7,122 bases of DNA, taken from contig JAZUPV010000037.1 in NCBI GenBank assembly GCA_045605365.1, positions 1-7,122 of the forward strand. Direction: 5' to 3'. How positions within the stretch are numbered: position 1 is the stretch's first letter; the number at the start of each line of letters is the position of its first letter. A program made the translations under genes and the position numbers. The notes under the pieces are model-generated. The model saw only the letters and a program-made list of their open reading frames with translations, did no database searches and had not been told where the DNA came from. Of this stretch, positions 1 to 6,433 are shown in pieces. The stretch comes from CAKVLS01 sp045605365. GTDB lineage: Bacteria; Bacillota; Clostridia; Christensenellales; UBA1242.

Positions 1-798
1 AAGATGAAAGGTATATTGAAAGTTAGAAAAAAACTACCTTTGTTAATAGCTGTGCCAACTACTGCTGGTACCGGTAGCGAAACAACACTTGCCGCCGTTA
101 TAACCGATACAAAAACTCGCCACAAGTACGCCATCAACGACTTCCCACTTATACCAAAGTATGCCTTGATAGATGCAAGCCTAACACTAGGTTTGCCGCC
201 ACATATCACCGCAACAACTGGTATGGATGCACTCACTCACGCTATCGAAGCATATATCGGTAGAAGCACTACCAAACAAACTAGACAATGTTCTCTATAT
301 GCCGTTAAGACTATTTTTGAAAATATCCAAACAGTCTACAACAACGGCGACAACCTTATTGCTAGAGAAAATATGCTTATAGCGTCATATTCTGCAGGTC
401 TTGCTTTTACTAAGTCGTATGTTGGCTATGTTCACGCAGTGGCACACTCTCTTGGTGGCAAATATAACATTGCACACGGTCTTGCCAATGCAGTTATATT
501 ACCTTATGTTTTAAAAAAATATGGCAAAGCAGTTTATAAAAAGTTGTGGAGACTTGGTGTATATGCCAATTTGTTTGACAAAAATACTTCTTATCAAAAA
601 GGTGCAAAACTTTTTATAGACAAAATTATTGACCTTAACAAAAATCTTAATATACCATCAAAGTTGTCTGGTATAAAAACTGCTGATATTGCTGAACTTG
701 CTCGCACTGCTGAGCACGAAGCAAATCCGCTATATCCAGTGCCAGTTATATATACCGCAAAAGAATTAGAAATGATATATTATTCAGTTCAAGAATAA
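1..798 (+). CDS. Iron-containing alcohol dehydrogenase, 5' end missing at window edge
   Basis: This is the C-terminal 265 residues of a group III (Fe-dependent) alcohol dehydrogenase, which reduces aldehydes or ketones with NAD(P)H in the cytoplasm. Counting from the ATG at position 4, the loop PTTAGTGSE lies at 18-26. The four expected metal ligands are Asp75 and His79 (in GMDALTHAIEAY), His144 and His158 (in AHGLANA), with the catalytic-type His148 between them. The C-terminus has the family's ANPLYPVP segment. Members are usually about 380-400 residues, so roughly 115-130 residues, including the GGGS nucleotide-binding motif, lie upstream. The frame is open to base 1 and the ATG at 4 has no visible ribosome site, so that ATG is internal and the gene is cut, not degraded. 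It is related to the C-terminal half of AdhE downstream. It probably forms an operon with the YhhN gene 11 nt away. The substrate cannot be told. Confidence 0.93.
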   Translation, partial: KMKGILKVRKKLPLLIAVPTTAGTGSETTLAAVITDTKTRHKYAINDFPLIPKYALIDASLTLGLPPHITATTGMDALTHAIEAYIGRSTTKQTRQCSLYAVKTIFENIQTVYNNGDNLIARENMLIASYSAGLAFTKSYVGYVHAVAHSLGGKYNIAHGLANAVILPYVLKKYGKAVYKKLWRLGVYANLFDKNTSYQKGAKLFIDKIIDLNKNLNIPSKLSGIKTADIAELARTAEHEANPLYPVPVIYTAKELEMIYYSVQE

Positions 799-803
799 AG
801 GAG
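798..803 (+). promoter_or_regulatory. Ribosome binding site of the YhhN gene
   Basis: AAGGAG overlaps the last base of the upstream TAA stop and sits six bases before the ATG at 810. It fixes the start and indicates translation close behind the alcohol dehydrogenase gene. Confidence 0.85.
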
Positions 804-809
804 TTTAGT

Positions 810-1496
810 ATGAAAAACTTATTTTTAGCATTAAATATTTTATTGATAAGTTTGATTAGTGTTGGCGATATTTTTTATATTTTGTATGGTACACTAGTTA
901 TAAAAAGCATCACAAGTGCAGGTTTTGTACTGTTGGGTATAGTTAACTTAGTATACGCCCTAAAAAACAACACTTCTTACAAGAAGTTTGCTATAACTAT
1001 GGCAGTTGGTTTATTTTTTGCTATGTTAGGCGATATACTTTTAGAGATTGAGTTTATAATAGGTGCATTACTATTTGCTGTAGGACATATTTTTTACTTT
1101 GTTGCTTATGGCTTTATTATCAAGTTTAAGTTAACCGACCTAATATATGGTGCGATTATCTTTGTGCCATCAGTTTTGTTTATTACTCTAGCACCAATAT
1201 TTGATTTTGGTGGGGTGACATTAGAGATATTGTGTTGTGTATATGCTGTTGTTATCTCTTGTATGGTAGGCAAGGCTATATCTAACTTAATCCAACAAAA
1301 AACTCTACTTAACCTTATGATTGTAGTAGGTAGTTGCTTGTTCTTTTTTTCAGATTTGATGCTATTACTAAATGTCTTTGGCAATTTGTCTAGTATCACT
1401 GGGGTTTTGTGTTTGGCTACTTATTATCCAGCAGAATGTATACTTGCAGTATCTATCGCTCTTAGTCTAAAACATTCTACAAAACAACAACAATAA
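810..1496 (+). CDS. YhhN/TMEM86-family membrane protein, putative lysoplasmalogenase
   Basis: This 228-residue, very hydrophobic protein has about eight predicted membrane spans (roughly 4-23, 31-51, 58-76, 80-103, 109-129, 136-158, 166-189 and 195-219), and its length matches the YhhN family. Family hallmarks visible are GDxLL at 74-78, a following G...F..GH..Y pattern ending at Gly92-His93 and Tyr96, G...F..SD ending at Ser181-Asp182, and a tyrosine-containing last span with Glu209. Conserved acidic residues such as Asp75 and Asp182 are candidates for the active site. Characterised relatives (human TMEM86A/B, some bacterial YhhN proteins) cleave the vinyl-ether bond of lysoplasmalogens, releasing a fatty aldehyde. 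The start is set by AAGGAG at 798-803, six bases before the ATG. The gene follows the Fe-ADH gene by 11 nt and is followed by a terminator, so it is the last gene of that operon. Family membership is fairly secure; the activity is transferred from relatives. Confidence 0.8.
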   Translation: MKNLFLALNILLISLISVGDIFYILYGTLVIKSITSAGFVLLGIVNLVYALKNNTSYKKFAITMAVGLFFAMLGDILLEIEFIIGALLFAVGHIFYFVAYGFIIKFKLTDLIYGAIIFVPSVLFITLAPIFDFGGVTLEILCCVYAVVISCMVGKAISNLIQQKTLLNLMIVVGSCLFFFSDLMLLLNVFGNLSSITGVLCLATYYPAECILAVSIALSLKHSTKQQQ

Positions 1497-1507
1497 TAAT
1501 AAAAATG

Positions 1508-1532
1508 ACACCTTAAAATAAGGTGTTTTTTT
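1508..1532 (+). terminator. Intrinsic terminator after the adh-yhhN operon
   Basis: A 7-bp stem, ACACCTT (1508-1514) with AAGGTGT (1520-1526), closes a 5-base AAAAT loop and runs into an uninterrupted T tract to 1532. It starts 11 bases after the YhhN stop and separates this operon from adhE. Confidence 0.9.
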
Positions 1533-1553
1533 ATATTCAAAATTGCTTTTTAG

Positions 1554-1583
1554 TTGCTTACCAATAATTGTTCGTGGTATAAT
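1554..1583 (+). promoter_or_regulatory. Candidate distal adhE promoter with extended -10
   Basis: A perfect TATAAT at 1578-1583 is preceded by TGG (1575-1577), giving an extended -10 element. A weak -35, TTGCTT at 1554-1559, lies 18 bases upstream. Transcription would begin near 1590 and leave a leader of about 140 nt before adhE. It lies just beyond the upstream terminator, as expected for a new transcription unit. Confidence 0.6.
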
Positions 1584-1632
1584 GATGCGGTAAGATGTTT
1601 TTTTGTTATGAGCCATTTGTGGTTTATGATTT

Positions 1633-1661
1633 TTGACATTTTACTAGGTATAATTAGTAAT
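1633..1661 (+). promoter_or_regulatory. Candidate proximal adhE promoter
   Basis: A perfect -35 hexamer TTGACA (1633-1638) is followed after 17 bases by AGTAAT (1656-1661), which matches the -10 consensus at four of six positions. Its start site would be near 1668, leaving a leader of about 60 nt. The spacer is occupied by an inverted repeat, which suggests regulation. The weak -10 keeps confidence moderate. Confidence 0.42.
1641..1660 (+). promoter_or_regulatory. Inverted repeat TTACTA-N8-TAGTAA, possible operator
   Basis: TTACTA (1641-1646) and its exact reverse complement TAGTAA (1655-1660) flank eight bases that contain TATAAT. The repeat fills the space between the TTGACA and -10 of the proximal promoter, a classic place for a repressor site. 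It does not match the Rex redox-repressor consensus (TTGTTAA-N4-TTAACAA) often found before clostridial adhE genes. Such a repeat can arise by chance in AT-rich DNA. Confidence 0.35.
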
Positions 1662-1729
1662 ATAGTTATCAATATGTTTGTCTATAATGGTTTATAAACA
1701 ACATATAGAATATAATTTAGGAGATTATT

Positions 1730-4333
1730 ATGTCGGACAGAAATATTATACAAACATTAGAAGATCTAGAACAAGGCTTAAGAATTACTCAACAAGCTCA
1801 AAAAACTTTTGCAACATATTCGCAAGAACAAGTAGATGCAATTTTTAGAGCGGTAGCACTTAAGGCAAACAACTTGCGTATACCACTAGCTAAGATGGCT
1901 GTTGAAGAAACTGGTATGGGTATAGTAGAAGATAAAGTTATAAAAAACCACTTTGCTTCAGAATATATCTACAACAAATATAGAGATACAAAAACCTGCG
2001 GCGTTATATCTTATGACAAAGTATACGGTATAAAAAAGATTGCTGAGCCTATCGGCGTTATAGCAGCAGTTATCCCTACCACAAACCCAACATCTACTGC
2101 AATTTTTAAGATTTTGTTGGCGCTAAAAACCCGCAACGGTATCATTATCAGCCCACACCCAAGAGCAAAAAAATCTACTATCGAAACTGCAAAACTATTG
2201 TTGCAAGCCGCTGTAGAAGCAGGTGCTCCAGAAAACATTGTTTCTTGGATAGATGTGCCATCGCTTGAACTTACAACTTATCTTATGCAAAATGCAGATA
2301 TTATCTTAGCAACTGGTGGGCCCGGTATGGTAAAAGCTGCATATTCTAGTGGCAAGCCAGCTCTAGGAGTAGGTGCAGGTAACACTCCAGCTGTCATTGA
2401 CCAAACAGCAAATATCAAACTTGCCGTTAACTCAATTATCCATTCAAAAACTTTTGACAATGGTATGATATGTGCTTCAGAACAATCTGTTATTGTTCTA
2501 GACCAAGTATATGACCAAGTAAAACAAGAATTTTTAGCACGTGGTTGTTATTTTTTAACCCCAGACGAAACCGAAAAAGTACGCAAAACTATCATCGTCA
2601 ACGGTGCTCTTAATGCAAAAATTGTTGGTCAAAAAGCTCATACTATAGCAGAGTTGTCATGTGTTACCGTACCAGACAATACCAAGATTTTAATAGGTGA
2701 AGTACAAAGCGTTGACCTTAGCGAAGAGTTCGCTCACGAAAAGCTTTCTCCAGTACTTGCAATGTATAGGGCTTCTACTTTTGACGAAGCTGTTCAAAAA
2801 GCCGACCAGCTTATCATAGACGGCGGATTGGGGCATACATCATCACTTTATATCGACCCAAAAGAACAAGACAAAATTGACCTATTTGAACGCACTATGA
2901 AAACTTGCAGAGTGCTAATCAACACACCATCTTCTCAAGGTGGTATAGGTGACTTGTACAACTTCAAACTAGAGCCATCACTTACACTTGGTTGTGGTAC
3001 GTGGGGTGGCAACTCAGTATCAGAAAACGTCGGAGTAAAACACCTTATCAATATAAAAACAGTTGCCGAAAGGAGAGAAAATATGTTGTGGTTTAGAGCC
3101 CCAGAAAAAGTTTATATCAAACGTGGTTGTCTACCAGTAGCGCTAGAAGAACTATCTACCGTTATGGACAAAAAACGTGTATTTATAGTAACAGATACTT
3201 TTCTTTATGAAAATGGCTATACAAAAGGTATCACTGACAAACTAGACGAGATGGGTATCACTCATCAAACATTCTTTAACGTAGCCCCAGACCCAACTTT
3301 AGCCTGTGCTAAAGAAGGCGCAAAACTAATGTCTGCTTTCAAGCCAGATTGCATTATCGCCCTTGGTGGTGGTTCTGCTATGGACGCAGGCAAAATTATG
3401 TGGGTTCTATACGAACACCCAGAAGTAGACTTTATGGATATGGCTATGCGTTTTGTTTATATCCGCAAACGTATATATACCTTCCCAAAAATGGGTGAAA
3501 AGGCTTACTTTATTGCAGTGCCAACTTCTGCAGGTACAGGTTCAGAAGTAACACCTTTTGCAGTTATCACTGACGAGCGCACCGGCACAAAATATCCACT
3601 TGCCGATTACGAACTTATGCCTAATATGGCAATCGTAGATTGCAACCTTATGCTTAACGCACCAAAAGGTCTAACATCAGCTTCTGGTATAGACGCAGTA
3701 ACTCACGCATTAGAAGCCTATGCTTCTATGATGGCTACAGACTATACAGACGCTCTAGCCCTACAATCTCTAAAAGTTATCTTTGATTATCTACCACGTG
3801 CCTACAACAATGGTGCAGACGATATCGAAGCTAGAGAAAAAATGGCAAACGCTGCAACTATGGCTGGTATGGCTTTTGCCAATGCGTTTTTGGGTGTTTG
3901 TCACTCTATGGCTCACAAACTTGGCGCTTTTCATCATTTGCCACACGGCGTAGCCAATGCTCTTATGATCAACGAAGTGTTGAGATTTAACGCACAAGAA
4001 GTACCAACTAAGATGGGTACCTTCCCACAATATGATCACCCACATACTCTCAACAGATATGCCCAAGTAGCAGATACATTAGGTCTTGGCGGCAAAACTG
4101 ATCAAGAAAAATTAGAAAAACTTATCGCAAAAATCGACGAGTTAAAAGCTCAAATCGGTATCAAACCAACCATCAAAGATTATGGTGTAGACGAGCAATA
4201 TTTCTTAGATAGACTTGACGAAATGACAGAGCAAGCCTTTGACGATCAATGTACCGGTGCTAACCCAAGATATCCGCTTATGAGCGAAATCAAAGAAATG
4301 TATCTAAGAGCATATTATGGAGGTAACAAATAA
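1730..4333 (+). CDS. adhE: Bifunctional aldehyde-alcohol dehydrogenase AdhE
   Basis: This complete 867-residue AdhE turns acetyl-CoA into acetaldehyde and then ethanol with two NADH, the main NAD+-regenerating step of ethanol fermentation; relatives assemble into filaments called spirosomes. Residues about 1-440 form the CoA-acylating aldehyde dehydrogenase domain, with catalytic Cys248 in DNGMICAS and the glycine-rich segment GVGAGNTP at 213-220. A linker with AERRENMLWF at about 446-455 leads into the iron-dependent alcohol dehydrogenase domain. That domain has GGGSAMD at 546-552, SAGTGSEVTPF at 600-610, metal ligands Asp655, His659, His725 and His739, and catalytic His729. The end, DDQCTGANPRYPL at 838-850, is typical. 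All key residues are present and the length matches the E. coli protein (about 890). The ATG is set by AGGAG at 1719-1723, six bases upstream. The stop overlaps the start of the kinase gene. An unusual in-frame ribosome site lies at the domain boundary. Confidence 0.98.
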   Translation: MSDRNIIQTLEDLEQGLRITQQAQKTFATYSQEQVDAIFRAVALKANNLRIPLAKMAVEETGMGIVEDKVIKNHFASEYIYNKYRDTKTCGVISYDKVYGIKKIAEPIGVIAAVIPTTNPTSTAIFKILLALKTRNGIIISPHPRAKKSTIETAKLLLQAAVEAGAPENIVSWIDVPSLELTTYLMQNADIILATGGPGMVKAAYSSGKPALGVGAGNTPAVIDQTANIKLAVNSIIHSKTFDNGMICASEQSVIVLDQVYDQVKQEFLARGCYFLTPDETEKVRKTIIVNGALNAKIVGQKAHTIAELSCVTVPDNTKILIGEVQSVDLSEEFAHEKLSPVLAMYRASTFDEAVQKADQLIIDGGLGHTSSLYIDPKEQDKIDLFERTMKTCRVLINTPSSQGGIGDLYNFKLEPSLTLGCGTWGGNSVSENVGVKHLINIKTVAERRENMLWFRAPEKVYIKRGCLPVALEELSTVMDKKRVFIVTDTFLYENGYTKGITDKLDEMGITHQTFFNVAPDPTLACAKEGAKLMSAFKPDCIIALGGGSAMDAGKIMWVLYEHPEVDFMDMAMRFVYIRKRIYTFPKMGEKAYFIAVPTSAGTGSEVTPFAVITDERTGTKYPLADYELMPNMAIVDCNLMLNAPKGLTSASGIDAVTHALEAYASMMATDYTDALALQSLKVIFDYLPRAYNNGADDIEAREKMANAATMAGMAFANAFLGVCHSMAHKLGAFHHLPHGVANALMINEVLRFNAQEVPTKMGTFPQYDHPHTLNRYAQVADTLGLGGKTDQEKLEKLIAKIDELKAQIGIKPTIKDYGVDEQYFLDRLDEMTEQAFDDQCTGANPRYPLMSEIKEMYLRAYYGGNK
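3069..3085 (+). promoter_or_regulatory. In-frame internal Shine-Dalgarno and ATG within adhE
   Basis: AAAGGAG (3069-3075) stands seven bases before an in-frame ATG at 3083-3085, codon 452 of adhE. Initiation here would make a 416-residue protein, nearly exactly the alcohol dehydrogenase domain with its GGGS motif and all four metal ligands. The Shine-Dalgarno is as good as those before the real starts in this window. The peptide it encodes (ERRENM) is conserved in AdhE proteins, so the site may be a by-product of coding constraint. Use is unproven. Confidence 0.35.
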
Positions 4334-4335
4334 TG
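4319..4335 (+). promoter_or_regulatory. Coupled stop/start of adhE and the kinase gene (TAATG)
   Basis: GGAGG at 4319-4323 is embedded in the last adhE codons (the Gly-Gly of YYGGNK) and lies nine bases before the ATG at 4333. The final A of the adhE TAA stop is the first base of that ATG. This arrangement favours re-initiation by ribosomes ending on adhE, so the two proteins should be made together. Confidence 0.8.
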
Positions 4336-5094
4336 AGTTATAATCTAAACACTCCTATCGCACAAAGACCAACCAAAACCGTCTACAAAGACAACGGCAA
4401 AACAATTAAGTTGTTTGTAGAAAATTATTCTAAAGCCGATATCTTAAACGAAGCCCTTAACCAAGCTAGGGTAGAAGAAAACACCGATCTTAATATACCT
4501 AAACTTATTGAAGTAACAAAAATTGACAACAGATGGGCACTAGTATTTGAACATATCGAAGGTGATACTTTAGAAGAACTTATGAAACAAAACCCATCAA
4601 AACAAGATCAATATCTAGAAATGTTTGTCGATATTCAGTTAGAGATTTTGTCAAAAACAACACCACTGCTTAGCAGAATAAAAGATAAATTTAAACGCAA
4701 AATCACCAACTCTAACGACATTGACGACAGCACCAAGTACGAACTTCTTCAACGTCTAGAAGGTATGAAAAACCACGCAAAACTTTGTCATGGCGACTTT
4801 AATCCAAGCAATATCGTTATTAAAGAAGACGGTTCTTATTATATCTTAGATTGGGCGCATGTTACCCAAGGCAACGCTTCTGCAGATGTTGCACGTACTT
4901 ATCTATTGTTTTCTATTCAAGGTCAAACCGACCTTGCAGACAAATACCTTAACTTATTTGCATCAAAAAGCGGCATAGAAGTTAAACATATCCAAAGATG
5001 GATACCAATAGTCGCAGCAACCCAACTTACAAAAGGTGTCCAAGAAGAAAAAGACTTTCTTCTAAAATGGGTCAACGTAGCTGAGTACCAATAA
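4333..5094 (+). CDS. APH/choline-kinase-fold small-molecule phosphotransferase
   Basis: This 253-residue cytoplasmic protein has the aminoglycoside phosphotransferase (protein-kinase-like) fold, which transfers phosphate from ATP to a small hydroxyl compound. An N-lobe with Lys26 as candidate ATP-binding lysine and Glu40 as its likely helix partner leads to the hinge region VFEHIEGDTLEEL (71-83). The catalytic loop is HGDFNPSN at 153-160, with Asp155 as base and Asn160 as a metal ligand, and the metal-binding Asp173 is in ILDW. A conserved acidic residue, Asp185, follows in ASADVA. It resembles the APH-like family called TIGR02172, whose substrates are unknown. The gene overlaps adhE by one base and has its own GGAGG, so it belongs to the adhE operon. 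Nothing supports calling it an antibiotic resistance gene. Substrates such as choline, ethanolamine or a sugar alcohol are possible. The fold is sure; the role is not. Confidence 0.85.
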   Translation: MSYNLNTPIAQRPTKTVYKDNGKTIKLFVENYSKADILNEALNQARVEENTDLNIPKLIEVTKIDNRWALVFEHIEGDTLEELMKQNPSKQDQYLEMFVDIQLEILSKTTPLLSRIKDKFKRKITNSNDIDDSTKYELLQRLEGMKNHAKLCHGDFNPSNIVIKEDGSYYILDWAHVTQGNASADVARTYLLFSIQGQTDLADKYLNLFASKSGIEVKHIQRWIPIVAATQLTKGVQEEKDFLLKWVNVAEYQ

Positions 5095-5100
5095 TATTAT

Positions 5101-5132
5101 AAAAAACAAGGTTGATTAACCTTGTTTTTTTT
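5101..5132 (+). terminator. Intrinsic terminator of the adhE-kinase operon
   Basis: A long hairpin pairs 5101-5113 with 5118-5130 around a GATT loop. The core is ACAAGGTT with AACCTTGT, extended by an A tract on the left and T tract on the right. With eight T residues after the core and six A residues before it, it could stop transcription from either side. It begins six bases after the kinase stop codon. Confidence 0.93.
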
Positions 5133-5166
5133 ATAATTAAAAATGTTTTTTATAATTAATAAATTG

Positions 5167-5190
5167 TGTTATAATCTTTATCGTAAGGAA
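5167..5190 (+). promoter_or_regulatory. Extended -10 promoter and ribosome site of the CDF transporter gene
   Basis: TGT-TATAAT (5167-5175) is an extended -10 element with no clear -35 upstream, where only a T run is found. Transcription would start near 5182, so the leader is only about 15 nt and carries AAGGAA (5185-5190) six bases before the ATG at 5197. The leader is too short for a metal riboswitch. Confidence 0.6.
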
Positions 5191-5196
5191 AAATTA

Positions 5197-6351
5197 ATGT
5201 TAGAAAAATTATTTATAAAAAATTATAAAGATACAGATAACGAGCAAGTTAGGTTAAAATATGGCATAGTGTCAAGTTGCTATGGAATTATTACTAATCT
5301 AATTTTATTTGCTGGCAAGTTATTGTTAGGTTTAATAAGTGGTTCGATAGCTATTATTTCTGATGCTGTAAATAATTTATCAGATGGCATATCTTCAGGC
5401 GTGACTTTAGTAGGATTTAAACTATCTAGCAAACCTGCTGACAGTGAGCATCCCTTTGGACACGCAAGATATGAATATATATCAGCATTAATAGTTGCCT
5501 TTTTGATATGTATAGTAGGTGTATTTCTTGGCAAAAGTTCTTTTGATAAAATTCTAAATCCGCAAACTATTCATGTTAACTGGGTTATTATAGTAGTATT
5601 AGCTGTGAGTGTATTGATAAAGTTTAGTCAATATTTGATTTATAGAAAATTTAGCAAAGCTATAGATTCAGATTCTATCATGGCAAATTCAGTTGATGCA
5701 AGAAATGATACAATTGTCACCCTAGCAACCTTAACAGCTATGATAATTATTTGGACTTGCAATTTTAATATTGATGCTTATGTGGGTCTTGCAGTTGCGA
5801 TAGTTATTGTTGTGTCTGGATTTAGAGTTTTGTTAGAAACAATCAACCCGCTTCTTGGTGAAAAACCAGATAAAGAACTTGTTGTAAAAATTAAGAAAAA
5901 ACTTTGTTCTTATGATGGCGTTTTGGGTTTTCACGAACTTATGATACATAGTTATGGTAAAAACAAAAACTTTGTTACTGTTCATATAGAAGTATCTGCC
6001 GATGTAGATCCTCTTATAACGCATGACCTTATTGACGACATTGAAGAAGATTTTTTGAACGATTTTGGTTTGCATATTGTTATACATTCAGACCCTATAC
6101 AAAACAAAAATAAAAAAGTTAACTCTTTAAAACAAAAAACTCAAAGAATCTTGAAAAAATTAAATCCACAACTTATTATTCATGATTTTAGGGTAGCAGA
6201 AGGTCAAAACAACACAAATATAATGTTTGACTGTATTGTACCTTATGAAGTAAAACTAACAAAAAAACAGATTATTAAACATTTAAAAGATAACTTTAGT
6301 CAAGATAGACGCTATAATTTTAGTATAGATATAGATCGTAATTATGTATAA
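5197..6351 (+). CDS. Cation diffusion facilitator transporter, MntE-like (probable Mn2+ exporter)
   Basis: This 384-residue inner-membrane protein of the CDF family would expel divalent metal in exchange for protons. About six membrane spans lie in residues 25-215. The transport site appears to be Asn59 and Asp63 (DAVNNLSD, span 2) with Asp167 and Asp171 (DARND, span 5). Zinc exporters have His or Asp at the first position and His in span 5, whereas the N-D-D-D set is described for manganese exporters such as streptococcal MntE. The cytoplasmic ferredoxin-like domain covers about 220-300. An extra segment of about 80 residues (305-384, with IHDFRV at 328-333) follows, making it longer than the usual 290-300 residues but close to MntE. 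An in-frame ATG at 5143 was not used as the start: it lies upstream of the promoter, beside the terminator, and has no ribosome site. Asn and Leu codons look more AT-rich than in adhE. Metal choice is inferred. Confidence 0.9.
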   Translation: MLEKLFIKNYKDTDNEQVRLKYGIVSSCYGIITNLILFAGKLLLGLISGSIAIISDAVNNLSDGISSGVTLVGFKLSSKPADSEHPFGHARYEYISALIVAFLICIVGVFLGKSSFDKILNPQTIHVNWVIIVVLAVSVLIKFSQYLIYRKFSKAIDSDSIMANSVDARNDTIVTLATLTAMIIIWTCNFNIDAYVGLAVAIVIVVSGFRVLLETINPLLGEKPDKELVVKIKKKLCSYDGVLGFHELMIHSYGKNKNFVTVHIEVSADVDPLITHDLIDDIEEDFLNDFGLHIVIHSDPIQNKNKKVNSLKQKTQRILKKLNPQLIIHDFRVAEGQNNTNIMFDCIVPYEVKLTKKQIIKHLKDNFSQDRRYNFSIDIDRNYV

Positions 6352-6384
6352 AAAACACATATTATTAAAATATGTGTTTTTTTT
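6350..6384 (+). terminator. Bidirectional terminator between convergent genes
   Basis: The arms 6350-6363 and 6369-6382 pair perfectly (core ACACATATT-class stem with CACATATT and AATATGTG) around a five-base ATTAA loop. A run of eight T residues (6377-6384) follows on the plus strand, and six A residues (6350-6355) give a U tract on the minus strand. It overlaps the transporter's stop codon and lies 49 bases beyond the end of the winged-helix gene, so it can serve both. Confidence 0.9.
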
Positions 6385-6388
6385 ATTT

Positions 6389-6419
6389 TGTTAGATAAAT
6401 ATTGAAGTGTTAGATAAAT
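6389..6419. repeat. Pair of 12-bp direct repeats TGTTAGATAAAT
   Basis: TGTTAGATAAAT occurs exactly at 6389-6400 and again at 6408-6419, a period of 19 bases. Two of the next three bases also agree. The pair lies between the shared terminator and the 3' end of the winged-helix gene. No function is evident; it may be a small duplication or a paired protein site. Confidence 0.6.
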
Positions 6420-6433
6420 GTTTTGGGGTTGGG

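Noticed and set aside
4..798. The first alcohol dehydrogenase as a truncated gene starting at position 4
   Set aside because: The frame continues to base 1, the sequence matches family interior from the first residue, and no ribosome site precedes the ATG. The shortness is due to the window edge.
1106..1399. Minus-strand open frames opposite yhhN, adhE (2011-2238, 2278-2460, 3791-4066) and the transporter (5280-5534, 5833-6087)
   Set aside because: They lie wholly within well-supported genes, have no recognisable domains and show the composition expected of antisense shadows.
1608..1697. A 29-codon reading frame in the adhE leader encoding a hydrophobic peptide (starts MSHLWF)
   Set aside because: No Shine-Dalgarno precedes its ATG (a T run instead), and hydrophobic short frames are common in AT-rich, T-rich DNA. 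Only conservation in relatives would rescue it.
1590..1729. Rex redox-repressor site or riboswitch before adhE
   Set aside because: No TTGTTAA-N4-TTAACAA-like palindrome is present. TTGT and ACAA near 1678-1703 are too far apart (24 bases overall, not 18). No recognisable structured riboswitch core was seen.
4333..5094. Aminoglycoside resistance phosphotransferase
   Set aside because: Only the general fold motifs are present. The operon context with adhE is metabolic and no mobile element is nearby.
5143..5196. In-frame upstream ATG that would add 18 residues to the CDF transporter
   Set aside because: It follows the previous operon's terminator directly, has no ribosome site, and the extended -10 promoter at 5167-5175 lies inside the extension. 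The ATG at 5197 has AAGGAA at the right distance.
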